Part shown: one piece after another, positions 23,025 to 30,102 of the stretch | How the letters are laid out: each line of letters opens with the position of its first letter | Position numbering within the stretch: the stretch's first letter is position 1 | Source of the DNA: Capillibacterium thermochitinicola | GTDB taxonomy: Bacteria; Bacillota; UBA4882; UBA10575 | Direction: 5' to 3' | Length of the DNA stretch: 64,000 bases | Assembly (NCBI RefSeq): GCF_013664685.1 | Contig: NZ_JAAKDE010000001.1 | Coordinates: 1-64,000, forward strand | The notes under the pieces: generated by a model | Told to the model about the DNA's origin: nothing | What the model saw: only the letters and a program-made list of their open reading frames with translations | Databases searched by the model: none | Program-made: the position numbers and the translations under genes

Positions 23025-23885
23025 ATGGAACAGTATGATCTTTTGGTGATCGGGGGCGGCCCGGCCGGGTTATCGGCGGCGGTGAACGGCCGCCGGAGAA
23101 ACAAACGGGTTTTGCTGGTGGGAAAAGAGAAGGTCAGTAATAAATTGCGCCAGGCCCACCGCGTCGACAATTATCTGGGTTTTCCCGGGGTGAGCGGGGC
23201 GGAGTTGGCCGCCAGCTACCGGGGGCATGCCGTCGCCGAAGGGGTGGAACTGATCGAGGATGAAATTCGCAGTTTCTGGCCGGAAGAAGGTGGTTTTCAA
23301 GCCATGGGGAAAGAGCAGCTGTATGCGGCGAAGACGGTGATCATTGCCTCGGGGATGCCGCAGAAGGCGTCGATTCCGGGCGAGGAAAAACTGGTCGGCA
23401 AAGGGGTCAGCTACTGTGCCACCTGTGACGGGATGTTCTTCCGCGGGAAAAGGGTGTTTTTCCTTTCCGAACTGGAGGAGGGCGAGAAGGATGCCAATTT
23501 CCTGGCCGACATCTGCGCTCAGGTTTACTACCTGCCCCGCTACCAAGGGGACTACCGGGGTCTAGACCCGCGGATTAAAGTGGTTTCCGGACGGGTTCTC
23601 CGCCTGCATGGCGAAGAACGGCTGACCAAGGTCGAGACTTCCGCCGGGGAATACGAGGTGGAGGGGGCCTTTATCGAACGGGCCAGCCTGCCCCTGGACA
23701 GTTTAATGCCGGATTTAGCCTTGGAAAACGGGTTTATTAAGGTGGACCGCCAGATGCGGACCAATCTTCCCGGGGTCTTCGCTGCCGGTGACTGTACCGG
23801 TAGGCCGTGGCAGATTGCGAAGGCCGTGGGGGAAGGTCTGGTCGCGGCTTTAAGCGCCGTTGATTACCTGGCCACTTTGGCGTAG
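23025..23885 (+). CDS. thioredoxin reductase-like flavoprotein lacking an NADPH motif
   Basis: A 286-residue two-domain flavoprotein. The FAD motif GGGPAGLSAAV (about 10-20), the redox CATC (about 133-136) and FAAGDCTG near the C-terminus are as in thioredoxin reductase. The segment after CATC, where an NADPH-binding GGGxSA and the HRR basic motif are expected, reads RVFFLSELEEGEKDANFL and carries neither. It is also shorter than the usual 305-320 residues. Ferredoxin-dependent flavin thioredoxin reductases of clostridia lack the same site, so it may take electrons from ferredoxin. No thioredoxin gene is adjacent. ATG follows GTGAGGAAGCGGG. Confidence 0.8.
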   Translation: MEQYDLLVIGGGPAGLSAAVNGRRRNKRVLLVGKEKVSNKLRQAHRVDNYLGFPGVSGAELAASYRGHAVAEGVELIEDEIRSFWPEEGGFQAMGKEQLYAAKTVIIASGMPQKASIPGEEKLVGKGVSYCATCDGMFFRGKRVFFLSELEEGEKDANFLADICAQVYYLPRYQGDYRGLDPRIKVVSGRVLRLHGEERLTKVETSAGEYEVEGAFIERASLPLDSLMPDLALENGFIKVDRQMRTNLPGVFAAGDCTGRPWQIAKAVGEGLVAALSAVDYLATLA

Positions 23886-23921
23886 CGAATGTTGAGGTTG
23901 TTTACCGAATACAAGTTTCCA

Positions 23922-23945
23922 AAGCCCTGTCGGGCTTATTTATTA
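23922..23945 (+). terminator. terminator after the flavoprotein gene
   Basis: AAGCCC / GGGCTT with loop TGTC and a T/A-rich tail. Confidence 0.6.
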
Positions 23946-24086
23946 TTTATTTGCTAACCCTCTTTGGATAATTAAGAACAAAGAGGAAGGCCGAAACAAT
24001 TAATTCCGCGGGGATGGGCGGGATAATAAACTAAACGCTGGTGGTAAGACCAACAGGCGAGAGCGGGAAAGGATGGAGCCGGGAAG

Positions 24087-24893
24087 ATGGAACGGGAGCG
24101 GATCGATGTTTTACTGGTCGGGCGCGGACTGGCGGAAAGCCGGAGCAAGGCCCAGGCGTTGATCATGGCGGGCCAGGTGCGGGTGGATGGAAAAGTGGTG
24201 GATAAACCGGGAATCCGTGTGGCGGCCGATGCGGTGATCGAGGTCGACGCGACGCTGCCATACGTGAGCCGTGGCGGTTTTAAACTCCGGCGTGCTTTGG
24301 ACCTCTTTCCGGTGACGGTGGCCGGCCGGGTCTGTTTGGATGCGGGGGCCTCAACCGGCGGTTTTACCGATTGTCTTTTACAAGCCGGGGCCAAATTAGT
24401 GATTGCGGTTGATGTGGGTTACGGGCAATTGGCCTGGAAACTGCGGCAGGATCCGCGGGTGGTGGTGATGGAGAAGACCAACGTCCGCTATTTGACCGTT
24501 GAACAGTTGCCGGCCCGCCCCAGTCTCTTGACGGCCGACCTTTCTTTTATCTCCATCGGAAAAGTGCTTTCTGTTTTTACGACCCTCCTTACGACGGACG
24601 GGGAGATTATCGCTTTGGTCAAGCCCCAGTTTGAAGCGGGCCGCACCCAGGTGGGGAAGAAGGGGGTTGTGCGCTCACCCGCCATCCATGAAGAAGTTCT
24701 CCGGCGGGTGCTGCTAATGGGACCGGAAACGGGCCTCGGTTGCCTGGGGCTTACTTATTCACCGGTTTTAGGCCCGGAAGGAAATATTGAGTTTTTGGTC
24801 TACTGGAAAAAAGGCGTCCCGGACCGGGGGGACCTCGACCCGGAAGCAGTTGTGGCGGAGGCGTGGGAGAATTTCAAGCCAAAGAAAGACTAA
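24087..24893 (+). CDS. tlyA: TlyA family rRNA 2'-O-methyltransferase
   Basis: A 268-residue protein with an N-terminal S4 domain (about 4-62, RIDVLLVGRGLAESRSKAQALI), a short linker with YVSRGGFKL and a Rossmann methyltransferase domain whose SAM motif is LDAGASTGGFTDCLL. TADLSFISI and LVKPQFEAG are family motifs. TlyA methylates ribose in 16S and/or 23S rRNA in actinobacteria; in Bacillota the homologue (YqxC) is usually near recN and spo0A, which are absent here. ATG 24087 comes six bases after GGAGCCGGG. Confidence 0.9.
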   Translation: MERERIDVLLVGRGLAESRSKAQALIMAGQVRVDGKVVDKPGIRVAADAVIEVDATLPYVSRGGFKLRRALDLFPVTVAGRVCLDAGASTGGFTDCLLQAGAKLVIAVDVGYGQLAWKLRQDPRVVVMEKTNVRYLTVEQLPARPSLLTADLSFISIGKVLSVFTTLLTTDGEIIALVKPQFEAGRTQVGKKGVVRSPAIHEEVLRRVLLMGPETGLGCLGLTYSPVLGPEGNIEFLVYWKKGVPDRGDLDPEAVVAEAWENFKPKKD

Positions 24894-24895
24894 AA

Positions 24896-24918
24896 AGCCC
24901 CTGCGGCGTGCAGAGGCT
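24896..24918 (-). terminator. terminator on the minus strand
   Basis: AGCCTCTGC / GCAGGGGCT on the minus strand followed by TTTTTA; it would end leftward transcripts from the GNAT gene. Confidence 0.6.
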
Positions 24919-24950
24919 AAAAAGGAGGAAAAAGGAGGGGTAACAACTTA

Positions 24951-25040
24951 ATGCTCCCAATTGATATTCTACATGATAGATATGAAGAAAAAGTTACTAA
25001 AGGCCGAACAATTAATAAATTTGGTTATCACTCATTATAA
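24951..25040 (+). CDS. possible 29-aa micro-gene
   Basis: A short frame beginning 12 bases after the second of two near-perfect Shine-Dalgarno runs (AAGGAGG twice at 24923-24940). The product would be polar and charged, starting MLPIDILHDRYEE. It overlaps the end of the opposite-strand GNAT gene by six bases. The spacing is longer than ideal, so this is only a candidate. Confidence 0.3.
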   Translation: MLPIDILHDRYEEKVTKGRTINKFGYHSL

Positions 25041-26198
25041 GTCCTTTTTGTAAATCCGGTAGATCTTGTAGAGAACACCGCCCGCCCGGATGGCGTCGTT
25101 GACCATTTTCGTGTTGAATTCGTGGATGGTTGAACCTTCCCCATACCGATAGCCCTTTTGCAAGGCGCTTTCAAACATATGCAGATACATGGCAGCGGAA
25201 ACGCCTTTTTTGTGGTAAGCCGGATCGACCATCAAAATCAGGCTGCGTCCACCGTCGATCTTCCTTCGGTACCAAAGGAATTTGATAAAGCCGAGGGGGA
25301 AAAGCCGTCCGTTTAGCCGTTTGAACACCTGGTTATAGTCGGGAAGGGCAATGGCCAGACCGATAATTTCGCCCTGTTCGTCCACGGCAACCACCAGTAA
25401 GTCCTTGTCGGCAACCGGAAGCAATTTGTCCACCTCGTCCTGGATCTCGGGTAAGCTGGGCGGAACCATATCGGGCCAGTTCTCCGGCCAGGAACGGACC
25501 AGCAGTTTTTGGATGCCGACCAATTCACGGTCCAGGTTTTTCAGGTCCAAGTTACGGGTGGTAAAGCGGTACCGTTTCTTGAGGGCGGCGACGGATTCTT
25601 CGAACCGTTTGGTGACCGGTTTTGAGAGATCGTAGTAAAAGGCGAAGCGGTCAAAGAATTTGGTAAAACCGTAACGTTCAAAGAAGTCCACATAGTAGGG
25701 GGGGTTATAGGAATTCAATAAGACCGGTTCCGAATCGAAACCTTTAATCAGTAACCCCCGGTAGTCGTCGCCGTTGGACGGGGACTGGGGGCCGGTGACG
25801 GCGGTCATTCCCCGTTCTTTCAACCAGGCTGTAGCGTGATCGAACAATTCTTTGGCGACGCGATAATCATTGATCGATTCAAAGAGGGTAATGTATCCTT
25901 CTTTTTTATTTTTCTCCCGGTTGAGCTTCTCATCGATGCCGGTCCCAATCCGACCAGCCGGTTGCCCGTTCACCCAGGCAATGAAGTACTGATAAGGACC
26001 CAACTTCATAAGGGGGTTTTTTTTCGGATTGACGGTGTCCCACATTTCGGCTTTCAGTGGCGGCACCCAGTAGGGATCGTTCTTATAAAGAAGCCAAGGA
26101 AGGTTGATAAAGACACGCCAGTCCCGTTTGGTCTGGACTTTGGTGACGGTGACCTGGCAATCGGCGGGGGATGTTTTTTTCAGGCTTAACAGTGGCAT
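25035..26198 (-). CDS. GNAT-like N-acetyltransferase, 387 aa
   Basis: A cytoplasmic protein of the large GNAT-like type seen in many bacteria as an uncharacterised family of about 375-390 residues. The N-terminal part has LYKNDPYWVPPL and AWVNGQPAGRIGTGID; the middle has GPQSPSNGDDYRGLLIKGFD and YNPPYYVDFFERYGF; the C-terminal half ends with LILMVDPAYHKKGVSAAMYLH, an acetyl-CoA-binding pattern. The substrate is unknown. It is a single-gene unit, convergent with tlyA. Confidence 0.75.
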   Translation of the reverse strand: MPLLSLKKTSPADCQVTVTKVQTKRDWRVFINLPWLLYKNDPYWVPPLKAEMWDTVNPKKNPLMKLGPYQYFIAWVNGQPAGRIGTGIDEKLNREKNKKEGYITLFESINDYRVAKELFDHATAWLKERGMTAVTGPQSPSNGDDYRGLLIKGFDSEPVLLNSYNPPYYVDFFERYGFTKFFDRFAFYYDLSKPVTKRFEESVAALKKRYRFTTRNLDLKNLDRELVGIQKLLVRSWPENWPDMVPPSLPEIQDEVDKLLPVADKDLLVVAVDEQGEIIGLAIALPDYNQVFKRLNGRLFPLGFIKFLWYRRKIDGGRSLILMVDPAYHKKGVSAAMYLHMFESALQKGYRYGEGSTIHEFNTKMVNDAIRAGGVLYKIYRIYKKDL

Positions 26199-26502
26199 AA
26201 ATCACGAGACACCTCCTTCAGATTAAAAATCCAAAATATCTTTCGCGGAAAATCGATAAAAACCTGCAAAAGTGGAAACTTAAATTTCGAAATAGAAATT
26301 AAAACCAAATTGTAACAGAGAATTCATTGATTTTCGCCTTGACATCTAGTAGTATTTAGGGCAAGTGGGGGAATATGGCTTTTGACCATTCAGGCATAAA
26401 AATAACCAAAAAAAGTTCTGAAGGGATCCGGTTTTTACCGGTTTTTTTACCGGTTTTTTCTTTGTTGGCCGTGCGGAAAGAAGATAGAAGGAGGAAACAA
26501 TC
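26199..26502. other. intergenic leader region of the oad operon
   Basis: 304 bases between divergent genes, no coding sequence seen. It has a TTGACA at 26339-26344 without a convincing -10, and a CCGG-T-run repeat near the oadG start. Confidence 0.5.
26428..26459 (+). terminator. CCGG/T-run repeat, possible attenuator
   Basis: CCGG occurs three times separated by runs of T. The first two copies form CCGGT / ACCGG with a four-base loop and seven T residues after it, a small intrinsic-terminator shape, 44 bases upstream of oadG. Confidence 0.4.
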
Positions 26503-26868
26503 ATGAATAATCTCGCGGTTGGCATCGAGCTACTCTTTACCGGTATGTTGACTACCTTTCTGGTTTTGGTCTTTTTGCTGTTTCTGATGAAGGCGACTTC
26601 GGCGCTGATTAACAAGCAGTCCGCACTGGATGGGGAACCGGCTGCACCGGAGATGAAACCGGCCACACCCGCCCCCCGGGCGGAGACCGTGGCGGCTGTG
26701 CCTTCGGAAGATCTGGCCACTGACGAACTGGTTGCCATTATGACAGCCCTTGGCATGGTTTTACCCGCCAACCATAAGGCGGTGGTCCGGGTTGCGCCGC
26801 CGTCCACCACTGGCGTGGGGGAGGAAGAGCTGGTGGCGGCCATCGTTGGTGCCATGGCCGCGCGCTAA
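26503..26868 (+). CDS. oadG: oxaloacetate decarboxylase gamma subunit
   Basis: A 121-residue OadG-type subunit that holds the Na+-pump complex together. It has one N-terminal membrane helix (about 8-30, IELLFTGMLTTFLVLVFLLF), a Pro/Ala-rich linker and a C-terminal segment TDELVAIMTALGMVLP ... VVRVAPP that occurs in this family. It is first in a four-gene operon with the biotin carrier, beta and alpha genes. AGAAGGAGG precedes ATG. Confidence 0.88.
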   Translation: MNNLAVGIELLFTGMLTTFLVLVFLLFLMKATSALINKQSALDGEPAAPEMKPATPAPRAETVAAVPSEDLATDELVAIMTALGMVLPANHKAVVRVAPPSTTGVGEEELVAAIVGAMAAR

Positions 26869-26937
26869 TCCAGTTTTTAAGTAAGTGGGCGAACTCAGTT
26901 CAGTTCAAATAAAAAAAACGGGGAGGATTTTAAGAAG

Positions 26938-27330
26938 ATGCAGTATTTTAAAGTAACGGTTAACGGGAAGGTCTACGAAGTTAGTGTGGAAGAGGTTGTG
27001 CAAGGGAATGCGGGAGCCACTGCAGCGCCTTCGGCAAGCCCGATTGCGCCGACACCATCCGCTCCAACCCCCGCACCAGCCGCAGCTCCGGCAAGCCCGG
27101 CGATGGGTGCTGGTGAAAAACCATTACCGGCACCGCTGGGTGGGACGATCTTGCAGATTAATGTGCAACCAGGAGAGAAGGTGAAAAAAGGACAGGTCCT
27201 CTTGACGCTGGAAGCGTTAAAGATGGAAAACGAGATTGTTGCCCCTGAGGACGCAACGATCGGCCAGATCTTTGTCAAGCCGAAGGATGCGGTCAATACT
27301 GGTGATCCATTATTGTCCCTCCGGTCGTAG
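26938..27330 (+). CDS. biotin carboxyl carrier protein of the decarboxylase
   Basis: A 130-residue biotin carrier. A short N-terminal segment (YFKVTVNGKVYEVSVEEV) and a Pro/Ala linker (about 25-60) precede a biotinyl domain with EALKMENEIV, whose Lys is the biotinylation site. It shuttles CO2 from the alpha carboxyltransferase to the membrane beta subunit. In many bacteria this domain is fused to the C-terminus of OadA; here it is free and the alpha subunit lacks it. GGGGAGG precedes ATG. Confidence 0.92.
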   Translation: MQYFKVTVNGKVYEVSVEEVVQGNAGATAAPSASPIAPTPSAPTPAPAAAPASPAMGAGEKPLPAPLGGTILQINVQPGEKVKKGQVLLTLEALKMENEIVAPEDATIGQIFVKPKDAVNTGDPLLSLRS

Positions 27331-27345
27331 AGGGGGTTGCGCGCC

Positions 27346-28488
27346 ATGCTGAAAAATTTAGAAGCGCTCTTAATGACCAGCGGCTTGGCGGGAATGACCC
27401 TGGGGCAAGGTTTGATGATTCTGGTCTCTTTCTACTTAATGTACTTGGCAATTGTCAAAAAGTACGAACCTTTATTGTTATTACCGATTGCTTTTGGGGC
27501 GTTACTGACGAATCTCCCATTGGCGGGCTTGATGGATGGGCCATCCGTGGTCAACGGGAAATTTCAGCCCGGGGGTTTACTCTACTATCTGTACCAGGGT
27601 GTTGAGCTTGGGATCTACCCGCCCCTTATCTTCCTTGGGATTGGGGCGATGACCGATTTTGGTCCTTTACTCGCCAACCCCAAGAGTATTCTGTTGGGCG
27701 CTGCTGCCCAGTTGGGGATCTTTGCCGCTTTGCTCGGGGCGATCATTTTGGGCTTTGACCTGAAAGCGGCGGCCTCGATCGGGATTATCGGGGGAGCGGA
27801 CGGACCGACGGCGATCTACCTGACCAGCCGGTTGAAGCCGGAATTGTTGGGGCCGATTGCCATCTCCGCCTATTCCTATATGGCTTTGATCCCCTTTATC
27901 CAACCGCCTTTAATGCGGTTGATAGTCCCGAAGAAAGAACGGCAGATTGTCATGGAACAGCTCCGTCCCGTTTCGCAGAAGGAGAAGATTCTCTTCCCGA
28001 TTATTGTGACGGTTGCGGGCTCCTTATTGCTGCCGTCGGCAGCCCCTCTGCTTGGGGCCTTGATGTTCGGCAACCTCCTCCGGGTTTCCGGGGTGGCGGA
28101 CCGCTTGGCCAAGACCGCGGAGAATGAGCTGATCAATATTGTCACCATTTTCCTGGGTTTATCGGTAGGGGCGAAGACCAGTGCCGACCAGTTTTTAACC
28201 GCCCAAACCATTGGCATTCTCCTTTTAGGATTAGCGGCGTTTACTTTTAGTACCATCGGCGGTTTGTTGTTTGGACGGCTTATGTGCAAACTGAGCGGCG
28301 GGAAAGTCAACCCGTTGATTGGTGCGGCTGGGGTTTCGGCCGTGCCGATGGCCGCCCGGGTGGTGCATAAGGTTGGGGCCGAGGAAAATCCCGGGAATTA
28401 TCTGCTTATGCACGCCATGGGGCCGAATGTGGCCGGGGTGATCGGTTCGGCGGTGGCGGCGGGGATCCTGTTATCCCGTCTGGGTTAA
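27346..28488 (+). CDS. oadB: Na+-translocating decarboxylase beta subunit
   Basis: A 380-residue polytopic membrane protein that decarboxylates carboxybiotin and pumps Na+ outward. [18 protein letters not shown] contains the conserved Asp of the Na+ site, and [13 protein letters not shown] and [18 protein letters not shown] are family motifs. About ten membrane helices are predictable. ATG 27346 is chosen because AGGGGG lies nine bases upstream; a TTG three codons earlier abuts that site. It sits 15 bases after the biotin carrier gene. Confidence 0.93.
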   Translation: MLKNLEALLMTSGLAGMTLGQGLMILVSFYLMYLAIVKKYEPLLLLPIAFGALLTNLPLAGLMDGPSVVNGKFQPGGLLYYLYQGVELGIYPPLIFLGIGAMTDFGPLLANPKSILLGAAAQLGIFAALLGAIILGFDLKAAASIGIIGGADGPTAIYLTSRLKPELLGPIAISAYSYMALIPFIQPPLMRLIVPKKERQIVMEQLRPVSQKEKILFPIIVTVAGSLLLPSAAPLLGALMFGNLLRVSGVADRLAKTAENELINIVTIFLGLSVGAKTSADQFLTAQTIGILLLGLAAFTFSTIGGLLFGRLMCKLSGGKVNPLIGAAGVSAVPMAARVVHKVGAEENPGNYLLMHAMGPNVAGVIGSAVAAGILLSRLG

Positions 28489-28569
28489 ACTGGCCCGGCT
28501 TTGATTTAGACCGCTTCCGTCTGTATCGGGAACCTGGTCTGATTCTAAAATTAAGAGGTGGAATATTCA

Positions 28570-29913
28570 ATGGCACATAAAGTGGGAATCACCGAAACTA
28601 TTTTCCGCGATGCTCACCAGTCCCTCTGGGCGACGCGGATGAAAACCGATGACATGATGAAAGTTGCGGCCGCCATTGATGAAATCGGCTTCCATTCGTT
28701 GGAGGCCTGGGGGGGCGCGACCTTTGATACTTGCCTTCGTTTCTTGAACGAAGATCCTTGGGTCCGGTTGAAGCTTTTACGCGGGACGATTCGGAAGACC
28801 CCCCTCCAGATGTTGCTGCGGGGGCAGAACCTGCTCGGTTACCGCCATTATCCCGATGATGTGGTCCGGGCCTTCTGCCTGAAGGCGAAGGAGAACGGGA
28901 TTCAAATCTTCCGGATCTTTGACGCCTTGAACGATCCGCGGAACATGGAGACTGCGATTCGCGTCTGTAAAGAGACGGGGGCCCACGTTCAGGGGACGAT
29001 CTGCTATACGATCAGTCCGGTTCATGATATCGACTCCTATGTGGCACTGGCTCTGAAACTGAAAGAGATGGGTTGCGACTCAATCTGTATTAAGGATATG
29101 GCCGGGCTGTTGATGCCTTATATCGCGGAGGAGCTTGTTAAACGGCTCAAGACCGAAGTGGGGCTTCCGGTTCAACTCCATTGCCACTACACCAGCGGGA
29201 TGGCCTCGATGACCTACTTAAAGGCGATCGAGGCAGGGGCTGATGTGGTGGATACCGCCCTCTCCGCGTTGGCGATGGGGACCTCCCAACCGCCGACCGA
29301 ATCGTTGGTGGCGGCGCTGCAGGGAACACCCTACGATACGGGTCTTGATTTGACGAAGATTGCCCCGATCAATCAGCACTTTAAAGAGCTGAGGGAGGAG
29401 TACAAGGCTTTGGAGTCGCCCCGCACCGTTGATACGGCGGTCCTCTCCTACCAGATTCCGGGCGGGATGATTTCCAATCTGGTGAACCAACTGAAGAGCC
29501 AAAATGCGCTGCACCGTTACGAAGAAGTGCTGGCCGAGGTACCGCGGACCCGGGCTGAACTGGGCTATCCGCCTTTGGTGACTCCCACCAGTCAGATGGT
29601 AGGTACCCAGGCGGTACTGAATGTACTGACCGGAAAACGCTACAGCGTGGTACCGAAGGAGATCAAAGACTATGTCCGGGGTTACTATGGGCGTCCTCCG
29701 GCACCGATTGATCCGGAAGTCAAAGCGCTGATCATTGGTGATGAAGAACCGATCACTTGCCGCCCGGCCGATCTGCTGGAACCGCGGCTGGAGGCCGCCC
29801 GCCAAGAGTTGGCGGAGAAAGGCTTCGGCCAGCTCAGCGAAGAAGATGTCCTCTCCTATATTCTCTTTCCCGAGGTGGCGTTGGGGTTTTTCCAACGCCG
29901 GGCGGGGCAATAA
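28570..29913 (+). CDS. oadA: oxaloacetate decarboxylase alpha (carboxyltransferase) subunit
   Basis: A 447-residue carboxyltransferase of the pyruvate-carboxylase B / OadA / transcarboxylase 5S family. ETIFRDAHQSLWATRM at the N-terminus binds the metal, CIKDMAGL holds the carbamylated Lys, LHCHYTSGMA gives the His metal ligands. The C-terminal PYC_OADA domain is present but there is no biotinyl domain, which is supplied separately two genes upstream. With the beta and gamma genes in the same operon, Na+-coupled oxaloacetate decarboxylation is the best call; a role with a separate pyruvate carboxylase is possible. ATG 28570 follows AAGAGGTGG; a GTG at 28558 is less likely. Confidence 0.9.
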   Translation: MAHKVGITETIFRDAHQSLWATRMKTDDMMKVAAAIDEIGFHSLEAWGGATFDTCLRFLNEDPWVRLKLLRGTIRKTPLQMLLRGQNLLGYRHYPDDVVRAFCLKAKENGIQIFRIFDALNDPRNMETAIRVCKETGAHVQGTICYTISPVHDIDSYVALALKLKEMGCDSICIKDMAGLLMPYIAEELVKRLKTEVGLPVQLHCHYTSGMASMTYLKAIEAGADVVDTALSALAMGTSQPPTESLVAALQGTPYDTGLDLTKIAPINQHFKELREEYKALESPRTVDTAVLSYQIPGGMISNLVNQLKSQNALHRYEEVLAEVPRTRAELGYPPLVTPTSQMVGTQAVLNVLTGKRYSVVPKEIKDYVRGYYGRPPAPIDPEVKALIIGDEEPITCRPADLLEPRLEAARQELAEKGFGQLSEEDVLSYILFPEVALGFFQRRAGQ

Positions 29914-29937
29914 ACCGGGTCGGACGAGAAATCCCTT

Positions 29938-29971
29938 GGGCCTACCCCTTGCAGGGGAGGCCCTTTTTTTG
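29938..29971 (+). terminator. terminator of the oad operon
   Basis: GGGCCT-A-CCCC / GGGG-AGGCCC stem with loop TTGCA and seven T residues. Confidence 0.9.
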
Positions 29972-30102
29972 TAGAATTAATCATAAATGATTTGGTAGTA
30001 AAGACTACCATTGGAAGGGTGCCCTGGCGAAGCACAATCCGGGGAAGACGATGCCGGTGCACCGGTTACCGATGGTTGACCAGAAATAAGGAGCGATTAA
30101 GA

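Noticed and set aside
29972-30102. T-box leader before alaS
   Set aside because: The conserved T-box antiterminator sequence is not present; only a small GGTAGT/ACTACC hairpin is seen.
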